Source: CAYGLF01 sp964350945
GTDB taxonomy: Bacteria; Chlamydiota; Chlamydiia; Chlamydiales; JAAZZY01
DNA: 64,000 nt
Direction: 5' to 3'
NCBI GenBank assembly: GCA_964350945.1
Contig: CAYGLF010000007.1
Location: 1 to 64,000 of the forward strand
Of the stretch, positions 32,776-41,392 are shown one piece after another (position 1 is the stretch's first letter; each line of letters starts with the position of its first letter). The notes beneath the pieces are model-generated. The model ran no database searches. It was not told where the DNA came from and saw nothing but the letters and a program-made list of their open reading frames with translations. The translations under genes and the position numbers were made by a program.

Positions 32776-33081
32776 GTGAGTAATTTTAATCAGAATAAAA
32801 TCATTAAAAGTTTAGATAATCCATCAACTCTAATGAACATTAGCCTGGGGGATTTATTATTACTCGCTTTTCCCTCTATTGCAGCCTTGCTAATTACTTC
32901 CTCTATTATAGCCACACTGCTCACATTGGTAGGAATGTTTGTTGTGAAAAAATTCACGAAGAAGCTTCCGAGGCGTTATTTTGCACGATGGGTGTACTGG
33001 AATTTCCCAACCAGAACACTCAACGCTTTTCAGGGGACTTTGTTTGCTCCATCACATGTTGATATTTGGATAAGGAGATAA
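32776..33081 (+). CDS. traL: TraL conjugative pilus assembly protein
   Basis: The 101-residue product fits the TraL family: a short N-terminus (KSLDNPSTLMNIS), two adjacent membrane spans at about residues 24-60, then the conserved basic KKLPRRYFARWVYW segment. F TraL is about the same size and belongs to the pilus assembly core. The start is a GTG with GGTGGGGG upstream. It lies 17 bases after the pilin gene. Confidence 0.85.
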   Translation: MSNFNQNKIIKSLDNPSTLMNISLGDLLLLAFPSIAALLITSSIIATLLTLVGMFVVKKFTKKLPRRYFARWVYWNFPTRTLNAFQGTLFAPSHVDIWIRR

Positions 33082-33083
33082 AT

Positions 33084-33644
33084 ATGAAAACGAGCGAATT
33101 TAGTCAAAACGTTAAAAAACTTACGAAACAGAGAAATGTGGCTTATCTCTTGATAGCGACACTGTCAGTCTCGTTGTTATTTTCTTCGGGGGTAAATTTC
33201 TTTAAGAAGGAACGAATCGTTGTCGTTCCCACAATGGGGGAGTCTTACGAACTTGCTTCTAGTAGTGCAGTTTACTTAGAGAGAATGGGAGTCTTTATTT
33301 CTAATCTTTTCCTCAATAGATCTCCAATCGATGCAGTGTGGAGGAATCGGAATATTTTAAAACACTCTGATCCGAGCTTTTATCATGAGCTTAAAGAGAA
33401 GTTAGATGGGGAGTTTAAATTTCTAAGCTCTAACAAAGAGCAGACCTTTATTTTTTACCCAGAGAAATCGGATGCAGACCCTTCTACAATGAGTTTTGTG
33501 ACAGAAGGCAAGAGAGTCGTTTTTATTGGGACAGATGGCGAGAAGAGCCATATCTCCCAAAGCGACACGAAACGGTATCGTTTTGGATTTAGAAAAAAAG
33601 GAGATCAGTTGCTGCTTATCTCCATCAAAAAAGAGGATATATAA
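33084..33644 (+). CDS. traE: TraE mating-channel protein
   Basis: The 186-residue product has one N-terminal span (about residues 20-40) and a periplasmic domain, as in F TraE (188 residues), a VirB8-like channel component. AAGGAG five bases before the ATG at 33084 decides the start against the in-frame TTG at 33066. It follows traL by two bases and directly precedes traK. The RYRFGFRKKGDQLLL segment near the end belongs to the conserved fold. Confidence 0.83.
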   Translation: MKTSEFSQNVKKLTKQRNVAYLLIATLSVSLLFSSGVNFFKKERIVVVPTMGESYELASSSAVYLERMGVFISNLFLNRSPIDAVWRNRNILKHSDPSFYHELKEKLDGEFKFLSSNKEQTFIFYPEKSDADPSTMSFVTEGKRVVFIGTDGEKSHISQSDTKRYRFGFRKKGDQLLLISIKKEDI

Positions 33645-34337
33645 ATGAAAAGATGTTTCGTTGTAGTGGGATTGCTTGCTGTAGGGCTATGGGGACCCCT
33701 TCACTCATACGTGGAGGTCCTTTTAGATGGGAGGTCATCCCCTGAGGTGACGTTCTCTCATAGGGCCTTTAACAGGGTTTCTTACCAAGATGGATCGATT
33801 AAGTCTGTCGTGGGGAGTAAAGGAGAGTTGGACGTGAACCTTAATTCGGGTATCGCGTTTATTAAGCCAAAATCTCTTTGTGAAGGACCTCTTACTGTAA
33901 CGATAATAACAACTGATGATGAGGCTCAAGATCTTAATATCCTTGTGGGTGACAAAGGCGCTGAACATGTGAGATTGGTTGATCCGAAAGAAGAAGTAGA
34001 TCAGCTGTTAGAAAAAATATCAGCCGTAAATTTTTTAAATACGCTTATCGAGGGGAATTGTCCGCAATTATATCAAAAGACGACAACTCTTTCTCCGGAA
34101 TTGTTTGATCTTCCAGATCCTTTAGAGTCAAATTATGTACAGTCTTTTTCTGGTCCTTCTGAAACTATCCAAATCTATCGAATTACCAATAACAGCCGCA
34201 AGAAGGATTTTATCCTAAATACGGCTCTTTTCAAATCTCAGAGCAATCTATGGGTTTTTTTGAGCCAGCCTCATCTAGGTCCTCAAGACAGTTCCATGTG
34301 TATTATTGCTATTCCTAAAAGAGGTGTTTTCGAATGA
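33645..34337 (+). CDS. traK: TraK outer-membrane channel protein
   Basis: The 230-residue product has a signal peptide (VVVGLLAVGLWG) and a beta-rich mature part with the secretin-like pattern of TraK (VSYQDGSIKSVVGSKGELDV, GIAFIKPKS, VTIITTDDEAQDLNI). In F, TraK is the VirB9-like partner of TraB and TraV. It starts directly after the traE stop and overlaps traB by 4 bases. Confidence 0.83.
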   Translation: MKRCFVVVGLLAVGLWGPLHSYVEVLLDGRSSPEVTFSHRAFNRVSYQDGSIKSVVGSKGELDVNLNSGIAFIKPKSLCEGPLTVTIITTDDEAQDLNILVGDKGAEHVRLVDPKEEVDQLLEKISAVNFLNTLIEGNCPQLYQKTTTLSPELFDLPDPLESNYVQSFSGPSETIQIYRITNNSRKKDFILNTALFKSQSNLWVFLSQPHLGPQDSSMCIIAIPKRGVFE

Positions 34338-35539
34338 AAAAAAATGACCCTACAAAGAGAGATCGCTTAAAAAAACAAAAAGTAACCCTTCTACTTTTTT
34401 TAGGAATTTTAGCGGTGCTTTTTATTGCGCTTCTTATCTTTCTTTTTTCTGGTGAAGGTAAGAAAGAACCGACCCCTCTCAAGAGACCATCACAGGTAAG
34501 TGTTGTTTCTGAAGACATTAATCATGACAATTTGCGAATTGCAGAACTGGAAAAAAAAGGGGATCATCAATCCAGTGAAATGGAGTATTTGAAATCAAAA
34601 ATAGATGATCTTACCGATGAAAAAGAACTATTTTCTGCTCGTGTAAATAACTTAAAATCTCGAATTGAGATTGTTTCTAGTGAAAATGATGGCCTCAAGT
34701 CTCAGCTTGAATACACACTACAACAAGACCACGAGAATCAGCTTCTTAAGCAAGCGGTTTCAAGCTCTTCCGTTCTTATAGAGGGCGAAGAACAAGGATC
34801 TGACTTTGCATGCTGGGGTATTGAAGAGGACATAGAAGATTCTAAAAACATCAAATATGAGATCCCTCCAGGAACTCTTGTTAAAGGGATTATTGTGCAG
34901 GGGGTTTCACAGCCCGTAGGTGTAGGGAAACCTGCAGATCCAGAAGTGGCTTTGATACGGATCACAAGTGCCGGTAAATTACCTAAGAAACTGCGCCTTG
35001 CTTTGAAGGGGAGTAACTTAATTTGCAGCACAGAAAGCATTCTTTCTAATAGACGTGTCCGTGTCCGAGGAGAAACCATGTCTAAGCATAAGAAAAACGG
35101 TGATTTCATTGTAACAGATGTGAGTGCTGTAATTTCAGGCCCTGGAGGCAAATCAGGAGTTCCTGCAAGAGTTGTAAGCCATGGAGGTGTCCAAGCTGGT
35201 TACTCTGCTGTTGCTGGTGGACTTGGAGCCGCTGCTAGTACGATGCAAACCGTTTTAAATAACCAGACCATTGAAAAACTGTCACAAATAGGACCTGATA
35301 AGGCTATTTTAAATTCTGATGTTTTTACAAACATTGGATTGAAAGGTACTAATGGAGGCTTTGACAAGATCACAGATTACTATCTTAAAATGGCAGATTT
35401 GTATTGCCCTGTACTTGAGATCGACATGGGAACAGAGGTGAGTATCTTGTTTACAAGCACCGTTATTTTGGGTGACAAAAAACTCCGATCAAGACTGAGT
35501 GAAGAAAGGGGAGCCTACAATGAAGCTTATGCTAACTAA
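34334..35539 (+). CDS. traB: TraB core channel protein (VirB10-like)
   Basis: The 401-residue product has an N-terminal basic tail, one span (about residues 17-37), a long coiled coil (about 60-125), and the TraB/VirB10 domain with IPPGTLVKGIIVQGV near residue 175 and a conserved glycine-rich stretch at about 275-310. F TraB spans both membranes in the TraB-K-V core. It overlaps the DsbA-like gene by 20 bases from that gene's ATG. Confidence 0.88.
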   Translation: MKKNDPTKRDRLKKQKVTLLLFLGILAVLFIALLIFLFSGEGKKEPTPLKRPSQVSVVSEDINHDNLRIAELEKKGDHQSSEMEYLKSKIDDLTDEKELFSARVNNLKSRIEIVSSENDGLKSQLEYTLQQDHENQLLKQAVSSSSVLIEGEEQGSDFACWGIEEDIEDSKNIKYEIPPGTLVKGIIVQGVSQPVGVGKPADPEVALIRITSAGKLPKKLRLALKGSNLICSTESILSNRRVRVRGETMSKHKKNGDFIVTDVSAVISGPGGKSGVPARVVSHGGVQAGYSAVAGGLGAAASTMQTVLNNQTIEKLSQIGPDKAILNSDVFTNIGLKGTNGGFDKITDYYLKMADLYCPVLEIDMGTEVSILFTSTVILGDKKLRSRLSEERGAYNEAYAN

Positions 35540-36140
35540 AATTATTTTAGCGATTACTTGTCTCCTCCCCGTTTTTAGTTATGCTGAAAGCTATGAAAAG
35601 CTCCCCTCTGAGTTTGTGGTCACCTATGGCGATGACAGCGCTCAAGTACAGGTAACCTACTTGTTCAGCATCTATTGCCCTACCTGTCTAAAATTTATGA
35701 AGGATGATTTTCCGTCCCTCAAGAAAAAATATATCGACTCAGGACTTGTTCAGTGGAATTGGCATCCTTTTCCCAACCCCGAAAAACCTCTTACTTATCA
35801 GGCTATGCTTTGCTTAGAGATGCTCTCAGCCAAGCAGAAACAACTTTTTTTAGAGAATTGTGCAGACTACTTAACAGAGGGAAACATGCATGAAGCGGTT
35901 AGCTATTTTTCTCACTTGATGACTTTCTTTGGGATTCACATTCCAGATCTTTCAAGTAGAGAATTTTTACTAAAGCCTTATGCTCGACAAAGTGCTGCTA
36001 AATTCATATCTCAGGATAAGCAAATTAACATCCCATCTATTGAAGTGAATTCTCAATATAGCGGCCGTTTCCCTACTCGATCATTTATCGAGAAGAAAAT
36101 AAAACAGAGCTTAAAAAATCAAGGAGAACTCCATGTATAG
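35520..36140 (+). CDS. DsbA-like thiol oxidoreductase in the tra operon
   Basis: The 206-residue product from the ATG at 35520 (AAGGGGAG upstream) has a signal peptide and a thioredoxin fold with the active site CPTC in FSIYCPTCLKF, near residue 55, plus a later cis-Pro region (NIPSIEVN). F-type operons often carry a DsbC-like TrbB; this one resembles DsbA or the DsbC-like class by motif. It would form disulphides in the cysteine-rich TraU and TraN, and the plasmid DsbB at 22758-23279 could reoxidise it. It lies between traB and the traV-like gene. Confidence 0.8.
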   Translation: MKLMLTKIILAITCLLPVFSYAESYEKLPSEFVVTYGDDSAQVQVTYLFSIYCPTCLKFMKDDFPSLKKKYIDSGLVQWNWHPFPNPEKPLTYQAMLCLEMLSAKQKQLFLENCADYLTEGNMHEAVSYFSHLMTFFGIHIPDLSSREFLLKPYARQSAAKFISQDKQINIPSIEVNSQYSGRFPTRSFIEKKIKQSLKNQGELHV

Positions 36141-36438
36141 AATCCTTTTGTTGACATGCATTCTTTTACCTTTATCTGCCTGCTCTCAACACGCCAGAAA
36201 CTCTGAATATAGTGGAGCTTTACGAAGAGCTACCCGAGGGATGCTCTCTGTAGATTTTGTAGATCTTATTGTTGAGCAAGAGGACGAGCATAAAGAAGAT
36301 TATGTGGTCTTTTCCAAAGAAGAGGCGCTCCTTTGCGAACAAGAACAAAGAGCGGTAACGACATCAACTAAAAAAAGAAAACCATTTCACGTGACTAAAA
36401 ATGAGTCAGGTGAATGGATTTACATACAAGACAGGTAA
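36133..36438 (+). CDS. traV: TraV-like outer-membrane lipoprotein
   Basis: The 101-residue product has a lipoprotein signal with the lipobox LSAC (cysteine 17). In F the TraV lipoprotein anchors the TraB-TraK core. Position between traB and traC supports the name, but it is shorter than F TraV (171 residues) and shares no clear motif beyond the lipobox. It overlaps the DsbA-like gene by 8 bases. Confidence 0.65.
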   Translation: MYRILLLTCILLPLSACSQHARNSEYSGALRRATRGMLSVDFVDLIVEQEDEHKEDYVVFSKEEALLCEQEQRAVTTSTKKRKPFHVTKNESGEWIYIQDR

Positions 36439-36440
36439 CT

Positions 36441-39086
36441 ATGGGACTTTTTTCAAATTGGGGCAATAAGTTGGCTCAGCTTTTTGGAGACACTGATGTG
36501 GATTACGAGAAAATTGATGATCAACCAAGTGATTCTTTGGATGCTGATTATCTAAGCTCTCTTTTGTCCTATCGGTTGTATGATCCTGTTACGAAAATCT
36601 ACGAGAACAAAAACTCTTTTGGGTTTTTTTTCGAACTGATCCCTCTCTTAGGAATGAACGAGAATTCCCAAAAGCAAATTAGCGCTCTAATCAATGATAT
36701 TGGTGAGGATGGAGCTTCTATTCAGTGTATGATTTGGGCAGACCCTCGTATCGATCCCTTTTTGGATAATTGGAATAAACCAAGAGAAAAGATAGGAGGA
36801 GTCTATAAAAAAGTTGCGGATAAAAAATTAGATTTTTTTAGAAAAAATTCCTTTCAAGGAGAGTCACCCCCTCGAGTTTTTAGAGTGCTATTCTCTTATA
36901 GCATCCCGAGACCTCCTGAAAGCCAGATTGCAGTTTTACTAAAAGGTCTGTCTGAAAAAAGAGAAAAAGCGGTGAATGCTCTTGGTCAATTTAACAACGT
37001 TCTAGACACGTCTGTACTTGATTTTTTAAATTTAATGTCAGGACTACTCAATTTCGAGCAGGATACCTCTGTGCATATGCGCAAAAAATGGTCTCAAGAA
37101 AACTATCTATCTCATCAGATGTGTCTTCCTGGAGGAGGAGTTGAAGTTACTCCAAACGCCTTACGCCTTCGTGGGAAAGACACGACTCTTTTTAGAGCTT
37201 ATGAAGTGATAGATTTTCCTGATTTCTGGTCAATGGCTATGCAGCAGGAGTTGATTGGCGATTTTATGAGCAATAGTCATCGAATTGAGACACCTTTCTA
37301 CATCCATTATGGCATTCACTTCCCTAAACAGGATCAATCAGAGACGCGTCTGCAAGCGAAGATGAAATATTTAGATCATCAAAGTAAAAATCCCTACATC
37401 AGACGAATGGCTCCCAAAGTTCAAGCAGAGCTTGAAGAAAACATGTTTGTTTCACAACAGCTCCAATCTGGGGAGAAGATTATCAGCACAAGGCTCTCTG
37501 TAGGCCTTTGGAGCCCTCCAGAGATTATTTCTAAAGCCGAGGCAACCTTGGAAGCCCTCTTTAGAAAATACAACTTTAAAATACAGCCCATGAAGTTTCA
37601 TCATCTTAACGATCTTTTATTTTCACTTCCTATGGCTTGGGGAGAAAATTCCAAGCAGATGAATCAGTATAAAAAACATATGGGCTTAAGAACAACATAC
37701 ACAGGAGAGGCGGCTAACTTCCTTCCTCTTCTTGGTGAGTGGTGGGGGAATTCCCGAGACGGGATGGTTTTTATGGGACGTCGAGGACAAATTGCTGCAT
37801 GGGACCCCTTCGAGTCCATTGGTAATTACAATATTGCAGTTGTGGGGCCGTCTGGTCAGGGAAAATCTGTTTTTATGCAGGATCTTGTTCTGACAGAGCT
37901 AGGGAAGGGTGGTCGTGTTTTTCTAATAGATCTTGGAAGAAGTTTTGAAAAACTTTGTCAATTGCTTGACGGGCAGTTTCTTTTTTTCAACCAGAAGAGC
38001 AATTTAAATCTAAATCCTTTCCAAATTGCGAGTAAGCTCAAAGGTGCAGATGGGGTAGAGATGGTTTCTTCTATTATTGGAACAATGGCGATGCCTTTTT
38101 CAGTGTTAAATAAAGAAAAAATGGATCTCATCTGCTCCGCAGTTAAGCAGGTTTGGGTCCAAAAAGGAGCGAAAGGAACCGTTGATGATGTTATTTCGTT
38201 CATCAAAAAAAGCGCTTACCAATCAGAATTGATGAGAGGTGCTGTTGAGAGTTTGTGCCTAGGCCTTGAAAAGTATTCAACAAAAGGGATCTATAAGAAC
38301 TACTTTTACGGAGATCAAGAAGTTGATTTTACGAGTGATTTTGTGGTTATTGAGACGGAAGAGCTAAAGGATGTTGAAGATCTTCAGGCTGTGATTATGC
38401 AGGTGTTTGTGTTGCAAATTTCAGGGCACGTGTTTACAGGGAATCGTGAAACCAGAAGTTACATTGTGATTGATGAAGCCTGGGATCTTTTAAAAAGCCC
38501 GCAAATGCACGGTTTTATTGGGAACCTGGCTCGTAGAACGCGTAAATACAACTCTTCATTGGTAGTTGGGACCCAGGGATTGAAGGATTTTGAACAATCT
38601 AAGGGTGCAGAGGCTGCTTTTTCAAATTCTGACTGGTTGGTTATTATTGGCGGAGACGCAGAGGTTGTTAAAGGGCTTCAAGAGAATGATATTATTCCTA
38701 ATATGAGTGAAGCTTTGGCTGAAATACTGCGCTCTATGCGCAAAGTTCGTGGAAAATATGGGGAGTCTTTTATCTATGACAAAAAAAGACAACAGGGATC
38801 GGTTAATCGCCTCTTTTTAGACCCTTTTTCTGCGATGCTTTACTCTACAAAAGCTGAAGAGTTCAGTCTTGTTCAGCGCCTCTCAGCGCTAGGTATGACT
38901 GTTGAAGATTCAGTAGAATGGCTTATGGATAACAAACCTAAGATTGAACAGATGTTGTCTCGCGGAGTGAAAATCAGTGAAATTGTCTCTAAACTCTATA
39001 TTCCCAAAGAAAATCATTATGAATTAAGTGACGGGTTACAGAAAATAGCGCTTTCAAAACAAGAAAACGTAGGAAGTAACTTATGA
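36441..39086 (+). CDS. traC: TraC pilus-assembly ATPase (VirB4-like)
   Basis: The 881-residue product has Walker A VVGPSGQGKS at about residue 467 and Walker B YIVIDEAWDLL near residue 673, followed by ARRTRKYNSSLVVGTQGL, the typical VirB4/TraC C-terminal end of the motor. F TraC is 875 residues. It powers pilus assembly from the cytoplasmic side. The ATG at 36441 is two bases after the traV-like stop and is preferred over an internal frame extension at 36414. Confidence 0.93.
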   Translation: MGLFSNWGNKLAQLFGDTDVDYEKIDDQPSDSLDADYLSSLLSYRLYDPVTKIYENKNSFGFFFELIPLLGMNENSQKQISALINDIGEDGASIQCMIWADPRIDPFLDNWNKPREKIGGVYKKVADKKLDFFRKNSFQGESPPRVFRVLFSYSIPRPPESQIAVLLKGLSEKREKAVNALGQFNNVLDTSVLDFLNLMSGLLNFEQDTSVHMRKKWSQENYLSHQMCLPGGGVEVTPNALRLRGKDTTLFRAYEVIDFPDFWSMAMQQELIGDFMSNSHRIETPFYIHYGIHFPKQDQSETRLQAKMKYLDHQSKNPYIRRMAPKVQAELEENMFVSQQLQSGEKIISTRLSVGLWSPPEIISKAEATLEALFRKYNFKIQPMKFHHLNDLLFSLPMAWGENSKQMNQYKKHMGLRTTYTGEAANFLPLLGEWWGNSRDGMVFMGRRGQIAAWDPFESIGNYNIAVVGPSGQGKSVFMQDLVLTELGKGGRVFLIDLGRSFEKLCQLLDGQFLFFNQKSNLNLNPFQIASKLKGADGVEMVSSIIGTMAMPFSVLNKEKMDLICSAVKQVWVQKGAKGTVDDVISFIKKSAYQSELMRGAVESLCLGLEKYSTKGIYKNYFYGDQEVDFTSDFVVIETEELKDVEDLQAVIMQVFVLQISGHVFTGNRETRSYIVIDEAWDLLKSPQMHGFIGNLARRTRKYNSSLVVGTQGLKDFEQSKGAEAAFSNSDWLVIIGGDAEVVKGLQENDIIPNMSEALAEILRSMRKVRGKYGESFIYDKKRQQGSVNRLFLDPFSAMLYSTKAEEFSLVQRLSALGMTVEDSVEWLMDNKPKIEQMLSRGVKISEIVSKLYIPKENHYELSDGLQKIALSKQENVGSNL

Positions 39087-39700
39087 AGACACATTTTTTA
39101 GTAATTATTTTAGCTCTAATCTTTTTTGCCATCCCAGCGGATGCTAAAGATTATGGGAAACGGGGGCATGATAATGCTATTGCGGAAGAAGATATTGGCA
39201 GTGCTTTGATGAAAAAAATCCAAAACAAAGTGCAAAGCCCTGATTTCAAGAAAAAACACGAAGCGGCAGTTCAGCGGGCCTTCAAAAAAGCAGGCACGTT
39301 TAAGCCTATAGCAGGCATTTCCGAGGCTTTAGAGTATCATTCTCATTACTATAACCCTGTTCATACGGTTGAAGAGGATATTAGACTTCCTTCAGGAAAG
39401 CTTTTGGCGAAAAAAGGCCAAAAAATCGATCCCACAAAAAGTGTTGGAGATCCCGATTTTGGTTTCTTATTTTTTGACGGAGACAATCCTCAGCATATTG
39501 CTTGGGCAAAACAACAGAACGATTCTTATAAGTGGATTCTCGTTAAAGGCGCCCCTTTTGATCTAGCGGCTCAAGAAGATAGATGGGTGGGTTTTGACCA
39601 AGGCGGGAACCTTAGTAACAAATTTCAAATTAAACATGTCCCATGTCGAGTCTCTCCAGAAGGAAAATGTCTGCATGTAGAGGAGCTCCCGATTGAATGA
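39083..39700 (+). CDS. traW: TraW pilus assembly protein
   Basis: The 205-residue product has a signal peptide ending AKDYG and the TraW start pattern (KDYGKRGHDNAIAEEDIGSAL). A cysteine pair occurs near the C-terminus (VPCRVSPEGKCL). In F, TraW works with TraU and TrbC in pilus extension. It overlaps traC by 4 bases and trbC by 4 bases. Confidence 0.85.
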   Translation: MKTHFLVIILALIFFAIPADAKDYGKRGHDNAIAEEDIGSALMKKIQNKVQSPDFKKKHEAAVQRAFKKAGTFKPIAGISEALEYHSHYYNPVHTVEEDIRLPSGKLLAKKGQKIDPTKSVGDPDFGFLFFDGDNPQHIAWAKQQNDSYKWILVKGAPFDLAAQEDRWVGFDQGGNLSNKFQIKHVPCRVSPEGKCLHVEELPIE

Positions 39701-40335
39701 GATTAGATAGCAAAAAATATCTTCTCTGGGGAGCTATCCTGTCATCGTTTATGTTGACAGCAGAGCCTCCTATAGATCCTCGAGTTATGGAAGAGGTTCT
39801 TTCTTTTGTAAAGAGCTCCGAAGGGATTATTGAGGAGGCTCGAATGATAGATTCTAAGGAGCCTTCTGTTAAAGAAGATATGTTATTTGCTAAAACGGAG
39901 TCCTGTGATTCCAAATCCTGCTCCTTCTCGACAGAAGAACCTTCTGGATTGATTGCATTTATGTCTGAGACGGTCTCAGAGTCTGCTTGGAGAGAACATT
40001 CTCAAGTGCTTGAAAAAAGCGGAGGCCGCTTTGTCATGAGAGGGCTGCCAGGAAACAGTTTTGTGAAGTTCATTCGTCTTGTGAAAAATTATAGAGAACG
40101 GGGGATTATTGCTCCTATAGAGATGGACCCCGATCTTTTTAAGAAGTATGAAGTACAATCTGTCCCGGCAATCGTGCTAGATGATGGTAAACATTTTGAT
40201 AAAGTAAGCGGCAATATCTCACTTAAATCGGCTCTAGATATGTTTGCTAAATCAGGGCAAACTTCGGAACGGGCCAGAATTCTTCTTTTCCAATTACAGC
40301 AGTTTCAGGCAAGAGAGGTGATAAATGGTCATTAG
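39697..40335 (+). CDS. trbC: TrbC F-type pilus assembly protein
   Basis: The 212-residue product has a signal-like N-terminus and a thioredoxin-like fold: FMSETVSESAWREHSQVLEK, VMRGLPGNSFVKFI, then YEVQSVPAIVLDDG around residue 150-160 with the conserved cis-proline. No CxxC active site is present, as usual for TrbC. It interacts with TraW and TraU in F. It overlaps traU by 11 bases. Confidence 0.85.
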   Translation: MRLDSKKYLLWGAILSSFMLTAEPPIDPRVMEEVLSFVKSSEGIIEEARMIDSKEPSVKEDMLFAKTESCDSKSCSFSTEEPSGLIAFMSETVSESAWREHSQVLEKSGGRFVMRGLPGNSFVKFIRLVKNYRERGIIAPIEMDPDLFKKYEVQSVPAIVLDDGKHFDKVSGNISLKSALDMFAKSGQTSERARILLFQLQQFQAREVINGH

Positions 40336-41392
40336 CATCACCCTTCGAAGATCTTTTTTTCTTGTCTTAGTTTGTCTTGGATCGATTGCTTCCTGCTCTG
40401 AAGGCATGATCATCAATCCTGTGACGGATATATGTTGGAAATGTATGTTCCCATTTCAAGTAGCTGGGAGCAATCTCGCCTCGGGGGGTGAGAAATCCTT
40501 AACGCCCTCTCCAGAAAGAAAGAAGCTTCTTTGCAAGTGCCCGTCTGATAAGGGGGGATTACCTACTCTTGTTGGTGTTCCCATTTCGTTTTGGGAGCCG
40601 ACTAGGGTGGTGGAGGTCACTAGACATCCAGGCAAATTAATTGCTTTAGGTGGAATGAAGATTCCTGTGTTGAAACGAGCTAGTAAAGGAGCCGTTTATT
40701 CGTCAGGCTCTTCTAGAAGACATGCTCATTATCACGTACATGTATACGAATATCCAATATTTAATCTCATTGAAATGGCCAATGATCTTGTGTGTACTGA
40801 ATTTGAAGGGAAAGATTTTGAAATTGAGATCGCTTTTATGTCTGAAACAGATCCCACTTGGTATGATGAGAAACTTTTAAATTATTTAAATCCTGAAATG
40901 ATTCTATTTGCAAACCCGATTGCACAAATCTCCTGCTCAGCAGACTGCCTTTCTAGTACAATGCGCATCCCTAACGATCGTTTTTTCTGGTGTGCGGGTT
41001 GCCAAGGATCTCTATACCCTCTTTTTGGTTTTGTTGCCGAATTCATTGGAGGCCTTCAAGCAAGCCTTCTATTAAATCAGAGGGTGATTACAAAGCTTCA
41101 TCAGTGGAATCTTTTACAAACTTATAAAGATGGCGATCCCTTTAAGGACATGAGCTATTGCAAAAAAGAATTTATGATAAGACCTAAGCGTTCTCAGTAT
41201 AAAACCCAACTTGTTTATCCGGTAGCTTCTACAAAAGGTCCTTGTAACCCTCTAGGTAAAACGGAGATTTTTTGGGGAGCTGGAAAAAGCTTCCCGGTTA
41301 AAGGAGAAGAGTTTTGTTACATCCTTTGGACGCACCGTCGTTGCTGTTTAGACCCTGTAAAGGCAGGATTAAAACTGGTGACTGGCCAATGA
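40325..41392 (+). CDS. traU: TraU mating-pair protein
   Basis: The 355-residue secreted product contains many cysteines in the TraU pattern (ICWKCMFPFQVAG near residue 40, ADCLSS and FFWCAGCQGSLYP near residue 220, RRCCLDP near the end). F TraU is 330 residues and is needed for DNA transfer more than for pilus formation. A signal peptide precedes the first cysteine block. It overlaps traN by 4 bases (ATGA). Confidence 0.9.
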   Translation: MVISITLRRSFFLVLVCLGSIASCSEGMIINPVTDICWKCMFPFQVAGSNLASGGEKSLTPSPERKKLLCKCPSDKGGLPTLVGVPISFWEPTRVVEVTRHPGKLIALGGMKIPVLKRASKGAVYSSGSSRRHAHYHVHVYEYPIFNLIEMANDLVCTEFEGKDFEIEIAFMSETDPTWYDEKLLNYLNPEMILFANPIAQISCSADCLSSTMRIPNDRFFWCAGCQGSLYPLFGFVAEFIGGLQASLLLNQRVITKLHQWNLLQTYKDGDPFKDMSYCKKEFMIRPKRSQYKTQLVYPVASTKGPCNPLGKTEIFWGAGKSFPVKGEEFCYILWTHRRCCLDPVKAGLKLVTGQ